Shown piece after piece: positions 10,733 through 24,435 of a DNA stretch of 64,000 bases; position 1 is the first letter of the stretch; every line of letters begins with the position of its first letter. Source of the DNA: Holothuria scabra (taxonomy: Eukaryota; Echinodermata; Holothuroidea; Aspidochirotida; Holothuriidae); NCBI GenBank assembly GCA_037179385.1, contig CM074179.1, positions 32,307,903 through 32,371,902 of the forward strand, given 5' to 3'. The notes beneath the pieces are model-generated. The model did no database searches, was not told the DNA's origin, and saw only the letters and a list, made by a program, of their open reading frames with translations. Position numbers and translations under genes: made by a program.

Positions 10733-12390
10733 TATTAAGAGAAATGTAACTCTATGGGGTGAAAGGTTTAGGCCTTTTACGATTTTACCAAGCATATTTC
10801 TTTGAGACTTGAAGACCCATTGCATTTGTGATACTTATTCCAAAACTTAGTTATGGATAAACATTTTGATGTAGTCTTTACATGGTCTCCAGACACTCAA
10901 GTTTGAAGCCCCTTTTCCGATCCCTTCTCCTGAACTGACAAAGGTTAGTTTAAAAAATTCATACCATCTTGCAAAGTCATCACAGGTAAGTTAAAAATTA
11001 TGTGCTGGCTGTGACAAAATCCAAGTATGTTCTGGAAGTTGTGGAAAAACCATTGTTTGTTGCCTTGGTTAGTTGATTGTAAAATGTACTCCCACATTTT
11101 CAAGTGGGTTGTATTTTTACACATTTAAACAGTCATGGGCAGGGATAGATGGTGGCTAATATATTGCAGTGGTTCAAAGATTTAAGTCACACTGTTCTGT
11201 TTTCAAAATTTGGTATCTAGGGAGACTTACACTTGAAAACTGAGCTAAGCTTCTACTGAGGGGGTCTGTTCAGAGTAAGTCAGGAATGTGAAAAACCCCT
11301 TAAATTTTATTCTAGCTAAGATTTTATGTTGTGCATGGATGTGAGAGAGTTGTAGCTACAATTGGCAAGTGTACTTCATCCCATCAGGCCATTCAGTATA
11401 TTATGTACTAAGGGGAATGGCAGCTAATGTAGTACTCCTTGGAACCATGTTTCATTCAACAGTTTTGGATTAGTTGTATGATAAATTTAGGTTTTGGAAG
11501 CGGATGTATAAATTATGGTGACTTGAGTCCACTTTGCTTTGCAGACCCTGTCTGGATTTAACTGCATCATTTACTTAATGTGTGTGTGACAAGCAGGATA
11601 TGTAGTAATTACAGTTGATGCCATAAATAATTGTCCTGATTGTAAAAAATAGCCCCAGCTGGCATTGACAAAACTGATGTCATATCCTTTGAGATATTCA
11701 TTTACTGTGTTAATGTTAGTCTAGGGCACCTAGCCTAGTTCTTATGGAAACTTTACTCCCAGAACTAAGTCAAACATTGCAAAGTACCATTCAGTACATT
11801 ATTTCCGAGGCTAGGACTGTGAGGGTAATAAGATCATAACATAATGTGAATAAGTGGCTTTGGTGACTTCTTGGACCTGTGTCATGCACTGTACTGTTGC
11901 ACGAGGACTGTATGTTTGCATATATGGCCTAGCATTATTCACAATAGCACTAAAGGTACAGAGTCCATTAAGTTATGTGGTTCATTAAGTTTATATTGAA
12001 AACTTAATGAAAGTGATAAAGGGTCGTTGTAATATGGCAATAATCTAGCCAGCATTAAAAGTCACGTTTCATATCCAATAGCATCCAAAAGTTTCGGAAA
12101 AAGTTATAATTTTGAAAGGACTAATTATGGTTTTGTGCATTAGTTGAAAAAGTGTCTGGTTGAAAATTTTAAAAAACCATATTTTACTGTTTAGTTCTCA
12201 CTCATAACACAATCATTTTATGTGGGATGTGGGAATTGTCTAAGTTGTGACTATTTGTCATTGGTATCTGAAGAAACCTAAACAGGTTTGAAAAAATTTG
12301 TTTATTTTTATGAATCAGCTCAGTGAGGCTGGCTTGATTTCTTCAGGAGTGTGACTTGTAGCACACATGGAAAAATTTAAGACCAGGTGG

Positions 12391-12446
12391 AAGGCTCAGG
12401 GAAGAAGGCTCACGGAAGAAGGCTCAGGGAAGAAGGCTCAGGGGAG
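12391..12446 (+). repeat. 14 bp tandem repeat, four units
   Basis: Units aaggctcagggaag, aaggctcacggaag, aaggctcagggaag and aaggctcaggggag stand head to tail. The last unit merges into the conserved RRLRGDMIE coding word of the LINE remnant, so the array seems to have grown from LINE sequence. Confidence 0.92.
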
Positions 12447-12753
12447 ATATGATTGAAGTTTTTAAAATTGTTCATGGTGTTTATGCCATTAATATGACTT
12501 TAAAAATGCTTAGTTTCAGTACCAGGAGAGATATTTTAAGAGGTCACAGTTTTTTAAACTCATAAAACAGCAGTGTCGTTCAGATTTGAAGAAATTTACC
12601 TTTAGAAATAGAGTTGTTTATTTTTGGAATAGTCTTCCAGCTAAAGTTGTGGAAGCTAAATCTGTTGCCACTTTTGAGAGAATATTTGACAAATTTTGGG
12701 AAAATTTAGATTTAAAGTTTCATTTCGAAGCAAGCTACCCTTCATATATGTGA
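12433..12753 (+). mobile_element. LINE (CR1/L2/Jockey-like) 3' end of ORF2, frameshifted remnant
   Basis: One frame gives RRLRGDMIEVFKIVHGVYAI and then TRRDILRGHSFLNS. After a frameshift another frame gives FRNRVVYFWNSLPAKVVEAK and continues to a TGA at 12751-12753. The 'RRxRGDxIExFKI' and 'RNRVVxxWNSLP' words are characteristic of the extreme C terminus of non-LTR retrotransposon reverse-transcriptase proteins. The copy is 5'-truncated and ends in an ATATC-type simple tail, as expected for target-primed insertion. Inactive. Confidence 0.8.
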
Positions 12754-12799
12754 TGGTCTGTTGGTGTTTAGTTGTGTACAATGGTCTAATGCGTAATGT

Positions 12800-12847
12800 A
12801 TCATGCCATATCATATATTATATCATATCATATCATATATCATATCA
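12800..12847 (+). repeat. ATATC-type simple repeat (LINE tail)
   Basis: Repeated 'atatcatatcatatc' units lie about 45 bases after the LINE stop codon. Confidence 0.85.
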
Positions 12848-13307
12848 AGACTAAATTATCAAATTTGGTTTTCTGATTTAAAAAAATGGCAAACTCCTGT
12901 CTTACATGTCTTTAAAGGGGCACATTGAATTGAGGCAAGAGGTTGCACATTCATACACAATATAAAAAGTGTCTGGTCCCAAATCTCTGATAAATAACTT
13001 TAGTCATTTAGTACCATTGCCATTTCAGTGGTGTGTCAGATGTTCAGAAACTCTTAGTTTGACCATTTATACCATGCACCAACTAAAAAATTATGTAATT
13101 TGTCACCTGCCAGTCAGATGTAAAACACATTAAAATATCTAAATTAGGAGCAATAGCCTTCAAAATCATTTCAGTATTGACCTACCATTTCACAAGCATG
13201 AGCTTTAGAAAGTAGACTATTATTTGGTAATGATTGAGCTTATTTTATGTTTGTGTTTATCAATACAGTCAGTGATGTGTGTCATTTTCCTACCTTTCCC
13301 CCATCAG

Positions 13308-13496
13308 CCACGGAGCCAGTATAGGACCTCCATAACAATCCCGGAGAAATCGTGGGCCCGATTTCGCGACACTTTCACAGATTACTGCAGTAAAATGGAG
13401 GAACTGAAGAAATCACATCCTAACGGTGGAGCGGCAGAGGGCCACAGTAGAGCAGAACAAGAGGAAGAAGCTGTAGGTGAAGGAGAGGCGGACTGA
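13308..13496 (+). CDS. PURA: Pur-alpha family protein, last coding exon (end of PUR repeat III and acidic tail)
   Basis: The acceptor (tttcccccatcag) ends at 13307 and the reading frame closes at a TGA at 13494-13496. The peptide PRSQYRTSITIPEKSWARFR and the following DTFTDYCSKMEEL match the final strand and helix of PUR repeat III. They lead into a short charged tail rich in Glu and Gly (EQEEEAVGEGEAD), as in other Pur proteins, but without the polyglutamine stretch seen in mammals. The four exons in this window total 216 codons plus stop. GC and CpG content are clearly higher than in the surrounding intron, as expected for a conserved coding exon. Confidence 0.93.
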   Translation, partial: PRSQYRTSITIPEKSWARFRDTFTDYCSKMEELKKSHPNGGAAEGHSRAEQEEEAVGEGEAD

Positions 13497-13846
13497 TCAG
13501 GGAAGAAGAAACACAGTTGGAGGAATTTCGAGACGATGATGCCTTTAACAGTCTGTATTCATGTCTAAGAATAATAACATAGTATCACAGTTATTTTTTT
13601 TTCCAACTTTTTTTTTTTTTTTTTTTGTAGGCATGGGTTTTAATAAAAAAAAAAAAGAATGGTCTCAGAGATTTTGATGAGGATTCCAACAAGAAAATAA
13701 TTGGTAGATACAGCCTCAGTGTAAGGAGATAACACTGGTGGCTGTTGGGTAGTATTGATGTGTTTAAAGTGATCACTCAGGTGTATTTGTCACCTGGGTG
13801 TTTTCATTTGTTAAGCGTGTGTATTTAGGTAGGTGTTTGGAATAAA
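13497..13846 (+). other. Probable 3' UTR of the Pur-alpha gene with candidate poly(A) signal
   Basis: No reading frame continues after the stop. The stretch holds poly-T and poly-A runs (about 13590-13660) and an AATAAA hexamer at 13841-13846, followed by T/G-rich sequence that could serve as a downstream element. Other AATAAA words occur further on (for example near 14986), so the true transcript end is uncertain. Confidence 0.4.
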
Positions 13847-16800
13847 AGTAATTTGGAAAGGGGTAAATTATGTTTACCTGTCTCTGAGGATTGTGAAATA
13901 AGGGCTTGACATGAAGACAGCCGAAACGTTTGAAAATTGTTTGAAAAAAAGGGAAAGTGATCCGTTGAAGAATAATCCATGATTAGGAGAGATTGTGAGT
14001 CAATCTAAAGAAGAGATTAAGAGATTCTGAGAATCTGGAGCCTCTTTGTCAGTGGCACTAAAAGTGTTCTTCTTGCAGGGAGGCAATTGAAAAGTTGATC
14101 AATTGCCTGAATGTCTTGTACAAGGGACTCAACAACTTTATTACAATACTTTATACTTTACTCCAACCTCTAAATCCTGAAAATATTTTTGTGCTCTCAA
14201 ACTAGTGGAACTCTAACACCTGGTATACCGCAATACTGTTGCCAGGGTAACAGATGATTAAATTATTTGAAGCAGATAAGACAAAAAATAACAAAAAAAC
14301 AAAAAAAAAAATTAACAAAAAAGAACATATATTCCATGCTATTTGGAGGGGAATGTGATTTTTAAGCAGTATTAAAGTTACTGAAGATTAAAGAAAAACC
14401 AGTACAGAGTATATAAGTGTCGTGAAGTCCAAATATGAAGTTGGATTGCTATATGAATAAGTGTCTTTTTAGGAAACAAAAAAGGGGAGTAATCGATAAA
14501 ATGAAAAAATAATTTAATACAAGTTTTCAGGATTTTGGTGTATTATATAGACTTCTTGGTAAAGTAGAAAAGGTGTGTGGATAAATCTATATTGATATAA
14601 TTATATCTAAATCAAAAAAAAAAAATGTAAAAAAAAATTTGCTAAGTTGGTTCTGAGAAAGATATGGGCAGGGAGTATACTGTAGATTTTAAATGAAATT
14701 GAGTAGCTTATATGTTTAATGACATAATTAAATGTTTCTTTTTATGTTAAGAAGACGTCATTTATGTATCTACAGAATGGGAAAGCCGCTACTAACTTAT
14801 CTTGAAGGTAGTCTGGTTTTTTTACTCAGAAAATTGGTCTGCGTTTTATTCATATGAAACAAGTATTTTAAATTTCTGAGTTACTGCATCCTAGAAGATT
14901 ACCAGTTATTGTATATTAGTCTCCATAGGTGTATGCTTGCTTTGGAGGCAGCATTAGACAGCTGAAGTTAGTTTTGACAGCTTAAAATAAAATTTAGTAA
15001 CTCTGGATGGAGGTGTCTCATTATATGTGACATTAGATTTAAAAATTTGAAATCTTTTTGGACAATTAAGTAGTTGGAAGAGTTTGTTCAGAGTTCATTT
15101 GTTCCTAAAATTGAAGAATGTGAGAAACCATTGAATGGATGTCATGGGTAAAGACTTGAATTGTCAGCACCCAGTCTATGTTACCATTGAAAAACCTCTA
15201 GTGGGTGGGGTAAAATTTTAAAATTTTTACTTTTTTGTAGTTCGAGACAGGAAAAATAGGACATTTTTCAGATGGTTTAGGTGTATGGATTTAATGATGG
15301 ATTGTTCAATTTGTAGGATGGTTCTTATTGTAAGTCTGGTCATGTTGTGGTTTGGAATTAAAAAAAAATTGTGTAATGTGTAGAATGAAGAAATACCGAG
15401 AATGTGTTTAACTGTGATTTTCATAAATAGTGGTTATTCTTATGTGATGGTCTTTAGGTGTGAAAACTTAAAAAGGAGTGGAAAGGAAGGTTGCTCATCA
15501 AATATTGGTAGTATATGGTCCTATAAGTTGAGATGTGGTTTGCTATGACTTTTTATGATACTCCTGTATTACCTTTGTTAGTTAAAGGTACCCTGTACCC
15601 CATACCCCAAACAGGAGCTAGCAAAGTAGAGGTGAGGGCATTGTATTTGATGCTTGTGCAAACTTTCTTAGGATAGCTAATTAGGAAGGTCATTTGTCTC
15701 ACTTTCGAGTATGTTGTAATTTATTTGAGCACACCCTGGGCCGGACATCAACTATTACTCGGGAAATGTTCATAGATGAGTTAATTTTCAGACACAGGAC
15801 CCTAGTTTCTTGACTCTAGTCATACAACTCATAACTTGGGGAAGGGCCATCTGCATCCACCTGAGGGAGTTTGTTAAGCTGTAAATTTTTCTGGTGTGCC
15901 ATGGGCCAATTCCTGATGCCACTCTATTTAGATGATGGCTGCCATCGTACTCCTTTCCGGTCATCATCCAGAAATGGCCACCCTAAACTAACAAGAAGGT
16001 AAGCAAGTTGCTTATCAGTGAGTCAATATTATACATGCTTAACACTGGTATCAACTTCGTGGAATATGATATTGTGTTAAAATTAGGGTTTTAATGATCT
16101 ATTAGCATTGTGTCATGATTGGTCTTTATCAGTCTACACCCCTTGTCTGCACCCTTAGGATCAGAAAATGATAACACATACTGTAAGTGTTGGTGTGTAT
16201 GTGTATTTATTGTATAGAGGTATTATCTTCCAGAACAGTGTTGTAGCTAGACCAATTTTGGTGGTTTGGCTTTTAGTCTGCTGATGTATGAAATTGTTGA
16301 ATACAGTGGGGTACATTATTGATTTATTCTCCCTTAGCTCTCTGTTTGAACCAAATTGGGAAAACAACTCAAAAAGGTTGATTTTTCTTCTAATTTCCTC
16401 CAAACACTGGTACAGCCTTCAGACTTTGTCAAATCGAGTCCTTGAATTTTGAGATGTATTAGTGCAATTGCACACCATCACTCACCTCAAATCACTGTGA
16501 GGATTTGATTTTTTGCACACTTAGATGAAGGCAGTAGCTCTCATATGGATCGATCAAGGTTAATAAAACAGCTCATCTACTACACTGGTTAATTTCATGT
16601 GGAGTGTACTTCTTAGCACACCTGGAAAATTTAAAACTTGGGACCTACATATCTCACTCTTCCCCTCCCACATACCACACAGGTCTGACAGACAGGGACA
16701 GATGGAAAGTCATTTGGGGAGCAAGTGCACTGCCCTTATAATGTAGTCTGTCAGGCAACCACTCCAGTATACAGTAGTATCCTGCACATTGGAGTTGAGA

Positions 16801-19800
16801 GACATGTCCACGCTAGAGTGGAAGACTTATAGAACAGCTAGCTCAAGGGACAAGCATTGGTATTAGACTTTGTCAGGGCCCGTTATCCACTACCACAGGT
16901 GACAGTTTGTACCAGGTGGTGGCAGGTTAATCATATCCATTGGTCACTGTGCCTTGGGAACATTCCTTGGAGGGGACCACCCACCTTAGGTACATCTCTG
17001 TTTAATGAGTGCTTAATGATACACCACTGCCAGTTAAATCGACCAAAACAGTTGTATCCTTGGTGTAATATATGTAAGGACAGGAGGAATTCTGCTCATA
17101 CACCCGCATGTTACCCGTCCCTTGTTCTATTGGAAATAGAATGACCATTTGGATTTTTCTGCAAATGAGCTTTTCATTTAACAATTGCTATGATCACCAT
17201 GAGAATATTATGTACCAGTTTTACCCTGCTTGTTCTTTTTCTTTGCAACTTGACATCACTTTACTAGAGGATGGTGTTAAGATACTTTCAACATGCTCGC
17301 CAAACTGATTACAAGTGTTGTCTTAAAATTCAAAATTCCTTTATGTTCAATTTTCGAGAATAAACCCAGTAGATTTTTCGTCCCAGAGGGGTCAATGAGT
17401 TATCAAACAGCTATATCTCTGGTGATGGAGGTACATTAAAAAAAGTGACTACAAATGCAGCTAAATGTTGCACCATGCAGGTTGCATCTGGGGTGATTCA
17501 ATATACCAAAGTTTTCAAAGGGTAGGGGGTGTGCTTGCCCTCCCTCAGGCTGACAATTAGACCCTGCATTGGCCATCCCAAAGCAGAAGTGTCGACAAAG
17601 ACAGTGACAAACAGAATGATGTGCTACAGTGAAAAACCTCTTTGAAAAAGAATGCAGCTGTGATGCTGAAAAGTCTATGTCTATATGTTCATGTTGATGA
17701 TGACAAGTTATCTTGATGAATTTTAGTGGTAGAATATTCATTTTAGTGACCATTAGTAAGAACAAGCTTGGAGCAATCCCAGGTGTGGTCTTATAACCTA
17801 AATTGAATATTTCATTTGTCACAATCCCTTGTGTCTTGCTCAACATCAATACATGTTAATTTATTGGTTTCCTCATAAATAGATTTCACAACAAAAATTA
17901 CACTAAGTGTAAATCATGGCTTGATGGACAGTAGTCCACTGAACCTTGACACACATAACATCCTATCCTTTTGGGGAACACGGGTTCATCTTTTCTTACC
18001 ATTAGTGACAATGCATGTTTTCTGTGATATCACTAGACCACTTTTTTGAAAAATGTGCCATTAGTGGCATAGTTTGTTCAAAATAACCTAACCAGCTGAA
18101 ATCAACCTCTTTGGTTTTTTTTTTGAATACAAACAAAACCAATCATTATGCAGATTGTACAAAAGCCAAACAAGCTAAGACACCATAAGAAGTGATATAA
18201 CTTTTTTGTTATTGTTAAATTAACACCGGTCTTTCTACTACTCTTTTAGCACGCACCAGATATCTTACAAACATGATGCTACAGGGGATAAAATGTTTTA
18301 CTATCCAGTCTGTTGCCATTCATGTCACATTGTCTGTTTATAATGAATATTTTATTAATGAAGACATATATTCATTGTTGAACTCCTAAATTTAGTGACA
18401 TATTTTCCTTATTTCTTTGTTTTGCAAATTTTAAGAGTTACATCTTTTTATTCTTATTTTTTCTTTTCAAATATATATATGGTAGTTTAAGGTTGGAGGA
18501 TATGTGTAGAGGTCATTTCACTGAAGAGTTGGTGATTGGATAGAGGAACCTCCAGCATTGCCATTTGCATATTTGAATATTCATGTTTGTTTTTGATGCT
18601 TTTTGTGTGTAAGTAGAGACTCATTGGCTCACAAAGTTCACAAATCTATATTATCCACCATAGCCACCAAGCTTCAATTTACAATTCTTACAGAAAAATA
18701 CTGATTAACTTTGCAAAGCAAACAAAATTTTGTTCGCGAGAAAATAACTTGCCATATCCGGAATCTGGCAAAAAGGGATCAATTTATTCATGGGTGGTTG
18801 AATATAGTTACATCCTCTTTCAGTTGAATCTGTGATACGCTGCTATCAAATGTCAACCTTCGGGGATATTTTCAAATGCTGGAATAGGCATGTAATTGGT
18901 ATTGAAAACAGTTCTTGACAAGGTTAGGCATAGGATGATTTGTTCCAAATGTGATAACTGTCTTGTCGACAATCTTTAAAATCAGAAGAATTGACAACCT
19001 CGCCAGTGAAGGCTCTTTCTGCCTTCTGCTATCATCCTTCCTAGATCCAAAACTTTTGGTAAATAGGACATACGTGAATTGGAGCTAAGTAACAGGGATG
19101 GTAGATTTTTTAATCAGTGAAGTCTTGTTGTATGAAAAGAACCACCAAGCAATTTCTGTCCCTGAATCTTGAAAAGAAAAACATTTGCAAATTTCCCCTT
19201 GATAGTTCCTTGTTTTTATTTCTTATGATGTCCTTTTATCCCAAACTACGTCATTAAGTTGCCAAATTTGCAGAATATTTGTCCATTCCTCAACTGGCTC
19301 TGCAAAACCTGCAGAAGATGTCCATTTGTTTCCTGCTATGTGATTTTTTACACACAGTCACAACAGAATTCTTGTTATATTTATGCACTATTTAGCTCCA
19401 TGAGTATTAAATAGTGCACTGACTCGCTAAATGAATATGCATTACTTCTTATTTCTTCCTGGATGGATAATATGCACACATGGCCATACAGGAATCTTTC
19501 TCGTGGGGAACTGTGACTTTTCACCCAACTCCAGATCCCCAATCGGGGGATAATCTCAGTTCAACTGTGGCACAGAAGTCTGTCCAATTCAGGAAGGTTT
19601 TGACAAATTGGGCGACTGCAGCCTACTGTGTTCCATCCCCCTCCGTCCTGTATGGCCATGATAGCAAAGTATGCTTGCTACGGTAATATCTTTGTGTGGA
19701 GATTTATTTTCTTACATTACCCTCTTAGCTGCCAGAACCAAAGGTGAAAGACTTAAGTAGTATGCAGTACGCACCTTTCTCCTTAAGGTTTCACATGGGG

Positions 19801-21660
19801 GTACTTTAGAAGAGAAGAGAGATTCTGTATTTTAAGCAGTTAGCAGGGTGTCAACCTCAACAAAAGCTAACAAATTTTTATTTCATAAATAAAAGTATGC
19901 AAACAGCACATGTAGTATTACCAGTAGATATCAAGCCTGCAAATTATTACCCAAGGAAAACTCATCAGATTTTCCTAGAAGTCACATTTCCTGTATATTC
20001 TGTTTTATTCTTTCTGTTTTGCCTGGGGATTAGGAAGGGGGTTGCTCTTAGTAGTGTGTATGAAATTGGAATAGCTGTGTGATTTATGAGCTAGCAGTGG
20101 TGTAGGTAGCTAGAGAAGGGCAAGCTGCTCTGGGTGCCACTGCTACTGTAGGGGGTGCCAAATCAAGATCTCTTAACAAAATGTAGGACACCATGATTTG
20201 CCATGTGCAATGATATTGAAAAGCAACTTCATTTTCTTGAGTTCTGTAAGTGTTCTTAAGATTACCACCCTTCCCCAAAGTTGGGGGGAGGGGGGTGTCA
20301 ATTTCATCCCTTCCTCCTTGTGCCACAAACAGTAGATACTTCATACAAATATCAAACCACTTTTTACATATTCTGGTAGATGTTGCTAAGCTGGTGATTT
20401 TAAAGCAGAGTGGAACCTGGTTTACACTACAGTGACCTATATGCTTAGATAGTAGCTCAGGTTGTCCTGTTTTTTTGGTCTTAGGGAAATGGTCACCCTA
20501 TTTAGGAGTATGCATCACCCAAATCTCCAAGACAGATGATAGGTTCACACAACTACTACCAATATAATTTCACTTAAAAGCATTTATGACAATTTTCATA
20601 AATTGCTAATATCAACAATATGCATGAACCAACCTTTTTTTTTTTTATCAAAACGGTATTTTTACACAATTTTGACTTGACCATCTTTAAATATTTTGTA
20701 GTGCAATTACATACAATGCCTGTTAGTAGGCACTTGATGCAACCTAACCACAGGCTTGATAATAACAGTTGTGAACAAAAGGTAGAACATACTTTGACAT
20801 AGATAGCAATGAATTGTGGGAAAGAAAGGTTTAAAATATAGAAGAAATACTTACACTGCAAACTGCATGTAACGTTGAAGACCGGGGTAAGACAAACATA
20901 GAATTCTTTGTTACCCACTTCTGTATGTTAATATCTTGAAACTCACAAAAACAGCTTTGTACCAAATAATTTACCCTAAAGTTATCAAAACTTATTTGTT
21001 TTGTTTGATTATCCTTACATAAGTCAGTATTTTATACAATTACACTGGTATGTATTTTAAAGGTTGCTAAAAGATTAAAATACATGTTACAAATTCCTGG
21101 GAAAATTTATTTGCCCCAAAAAACAAAAAAAAATTGAAAGAAAATATTGATTAATTGAACATTTCAATACTGACCAATTGAAGATAAGGTAACAAAACGG
21201 TGAAGTATGTGGGCACTTGGTCATTTGTTTGAGTCAGCTGTCAGAGCGTTTCACGTCAGATCGCCTCAGATTGCCCTGCTGGGTGTCATTGTTAGATGTG
21301 CAGTAGTTGTATTTGTGAAAACCTCCCCCCAATATGAGCTGTCATACATTGAAAGCTGAAACAGTCAAAATTCCCAGCATAATGAGACGTGTGAAGCGGT
21401 GACGTTTGTTGAAACGCCATTTTAACTGAGACTTGAAAAAGTAAAATTTGGCCCACCTTTAAGAATCCAGCATATATACCTTTATCTTCAGTATGTGGTG
21501 TGTTATAGAATGAAAGGTTATGGGCTGTCAAAATCTGGTGTTTAACTATATTGGCATTTTTCAAAAGTGAACAAGTGCTATAAACAACATTGTCATGACT
21601 TAAAACAAATATAGGACTAAAATGACATTTTTAATTTTTGTTAGGTGGTGAAGCATGATA
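13847..21660. other. Intergenic region, no gene recognised
   Basis: AT-rich sequence with short homopolymers. Short blocks near 12330-12380 and 16456-16640 resemble a block near 2540-2720 ('caccatcact-acctcaaatcact' and 'agcacac-tggaaaa'), suggesting an old dispersed repeat. The longest open frame (137 codons, reverse, 17436-17849) shows no domain or splice support. Confidence 0.6.
20087..20160 (+). mobile_element. hAT-like end fragment
   Basis: 'agcagtggtgtaggtagcta' resembles the same terminal repeat. The right end was not located. Confidence 0.4.
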
Positions 21661-21669
21661 TTTTGTCTT

Positions 21670-21781
21670 CTCCCAGAATATGGTGGGAAGCCCTCCCAGT
21701 ATTTCATGGGAGGCACTCCCAATATTTTGTGGAAAGCCCTCCCAGTATTTCATGGGGAGCACTCCCAATATTTTGTGGGAG
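21670..21781 (+). repeat. 23 bp tandem repeat (two 46 bp higher-order units plus a partial)
   Basis: Alternating 23-mers 'gccctcccagtatttcatgg...' and 'gcactcccaatattttgtgg...' form two 46 bp units (21690-21735 and 21736-21781), preceded by a decayed half unit. Each 23-mer has CTCCCA and TGGGAG arms, so the array can fold. Confidence 0.9.
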
Positions 21782-22739
21782 ACCATTTTTAAGTGTCTAA
21801 TCAATGGTGATCATTTTATATTTGAAGATTATTTTCAACTTTACTTGTCTTTGTACACATGATATTTAGGGACATGCATCCTTACAGATTCGACTTGTTT
21901 GAAGTCTGTTAAGCTGTGTTTTACACTTTTTTTTCATTTCCACCCTGTACACCTTTAGATCAGCTTTCAAAGATGTTTATTCTTAAAAGAATTACTTTTC
22001 TCTTCATTTTTAGTAGTTTAATTCACAAGAAAAATGTTTTGTTACAAACTAAAAATCCCATTGAGTTAACTTGTGTAAATGGCTTGAAGAAAATTAATGT
22101 TGACGGCTTCTGTGTTTTCAGTGCTGGTTGGTTGCAGGAATATAATGTGACGATGCCTAGTTATGTGTCCGTTTATTCTTTTATGTGAAAGCCTTTTACT
22201 CCTGTGATATGATGCATTGTAGTATTTATTAATACTTTTATCTTGCTGTTTGCCACATTTTCACTGTGAGGGCACATCGAAATATAAACATTTGAACTAC
22301 TATAAATAAACCAAAATCTCACCCTTATTTAGTTTCAGTTAATTAGAATAGCAGACTTTATTTATAGCTGAATTTACTAATGGAATTATAGAAACTTTAA
22401 GTATAAACAATAGGGTTGACATTGCCATTCTGATTAAAATCTGCAAAATTGGGGAGTACCATCAACTAAATTTAGCATCATGATAAGGGTAAAAACTTTA
22501 CAGAGATCTTTTGCATTGATTTCAGGTAAACTTGGAGAAAGTGCCTACTTGACAGACTTTGAAAGAACACTTTACATGCATGAATAGAAGAGAATACCCT
22601 CATATCAAACCAGCACAAATCAGCTGGCTGCATTTGTCAGTGAAAGTAGTGTGTATCTTCCTTAGAGGGCACACTTTGTACTCTAATGAGAAATGCATAG
22701 AGTCTATTAACATGGGTCCTGTCATTCTGTGCTGACCAA

Positions 22740-23100
22740 AGAATAAATGCCATGACGTGAGTCACACTTCCATTGTTTGGCACACTGCAGCATAACTTAA
22801 ATTTAGCTGGGCATTGCAGAAAATGCCCATTAGCCAGAATTTAGAAAAAAGTCCAGAACAACTGATCCTTTTAAATCTGTTTAGCCCAACTTCCTGGCAG
22901 ACATGAACCTCATCTTGACTTCTGAGACCTTACAAATTGAACGTCACCTATGCATGACACACTGAAGAGGTATGCTGGTCCATTAGGATCCCCTCCACCA
23001 ACAAATCAATAAGGTGGCATAATCCTTCTTACCCGAGTTGCCATTGGCAAGTCGGGTAAGAGTAGGTAATGGGGAATTCCTGTCATGGGTGCAGGGGACA
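22740..23100 (+). repeat. Dispersed repeat family G, copy 1
   Basis: It shares ordered blocks with 26250-26600: 'cattagccagaat', 'cttgacttctga' versus 'cttgactcctga', 'atgcatgacacac' versus 'atgcatgagacac', and 'gggtaagagtaggtaatggg' in both. A shorter reversed piece lies near 33616-33720. Nature unknown. Confidence 0.65.
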
Positions 23101-24268
23101 AGAATGGGGTTGATGTCCGCTGACCACTGCAAACAATCAGGTATCATTGTGGGTGCCAAATCTGCTATGTGGGGCTAAGAGTTTGCAGGAGTTACACAAC
23201 TGTTGGCACAGTTTGTAAGCCCTTGTACCAACGTTCTGTGATCAAGAAAAATACCTTGGGGGTTATTGTAAAAAGAAAGATAAACTGGCAAAAAAAAAGG
23301 ACATTTGGCAAGATACTCTTAGTATACCTTCCTGTTAAGGAATTTAATGTTACACCATGACCGAGACTAACCTTGACCACAACACTGAAATAAGGTAACT
23401 TAGTTCCCTGCAAATGTGCAACAGTGAATTTCCTTTCTGCCACCAAAAGAATAAATTTTTCTTGTTACCTTTTGATTGTACATATCAGGAATTGTCTGAT
23501 TATATCTCATACATGATAAGAAATTATATTTCTCAAGTGTAAGTTGGAAGCATTGCTTTACACTAAACCATTAACATACCACACATTCCTAACTGAGCAT
23601 TTTAACCGTTCATTACGTGTTACAGAGTCCTTGTTTTGGCAATATGTCAATTATTTTGTAAATAAAATCTGCATGACCTGGTAGTTAAATAATTTCTCTT
23701 TTTTTTTTTGCAAATGAAAACTCAAAATAGTGGCTGCTTATATTCTACTTTCAAGCCTGAGAATAGCATTTCCAACTATCTGGGAGGTGACCTTTGAAAG
23801 TTTTCTGAACATTCTGGGTTAACGAATGCAGGGAATCCCTGCATGCTCCTCCCCAACACCAAACCAACGGTCAGGGTTGTCACCACACTGGGCGGTGCTA
23901 CCCAGCCTGAAAACCTCCGTCCTGTACTCGCCATAAATTTCAGCATCACTGTCCAGCAAAAATTTCTTAGCCTAACTGAATAAAATTCTTAGATTACTTT
24001 AGAATTTAGTGATAATTCCTTGCTATTTTTTTCTCTCAAATCTGTCATAATTTGTCAAAGGGGGAGGGACACTCCCTAACCCTTAGACCACTCCCCCAAG
24101 GACAGTGATCACAATTTACGTGTCAATCAAAATGTTCTGGTTACAGCCCTGCAAATGAAAATAATTCCCACTATGTTGTTAAAATTAGGTCCTTTTTAAA
24201 ATCTATGCATCTCATTTTGCTCAAACTTGTAGATGTATTATAATTTGCATAAGTTCTGGCAATGGTTA

Positions 24269-24274
24269 TTTATT
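24269..24274 (-). terminator. Candidate poly(A) signal of the DUF547 gene
   Basis: AATAAA on the - strand, about 690 bases past the stop codon. A CATAAA variant lies nearer (about 24438). Neither is proven. Confidence 0.25.
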
Positions 24275-24335
24275 TTCAGAGAGAATCAGTCTTATTCCCC
24301 CTCTGTCCCTTTTCCTTCTCCCTCTTACCCCTCCT

Positions 24336-24435
24336 CCCTCCCCCTCCAGTCAGAGGAAGCTCCTCCCCCTCCAGTCAGAGGAAGCTCCTCCCCCTCCAGT
24401 CAGAGGAAGCTCCTCCCCCTCCAGTCAGAGGAAGC
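24336..24435 (+). repeat. 25 bp minisatellite, four units
   Basis: Head-to-tail 25-mers starting 'tcctccccctccagtcagag' and ending 'gaagc'. Three units are identical. The open frames crossing it are products of the repeat. Confidence 0.96.

Larger units (their letters stand above)
9020..13307 (+). other. Pur-alpha intron, 4.3 kb
   Basis: Non-coding. It holds a ~300 bp MITE next to the donor, a possible inverted-repeat element (about 9970-10732), a LINE 3' remnant with a 14 bp tandem repeat (about 12391-12753) and an ATATC-type simple repeat. The open frame at 9397-9678 has no recognisable domain or splice context. Confidence 0.75.

Noticed and set aside
17436..17849. 137-codon reverse open frame, one of the longest in the window
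   Set aside because: No domain, no splice context matching a neighbour, and a composition typical of random AT-rich frames; its 5' half overlaps sequence that looks repeat-like.
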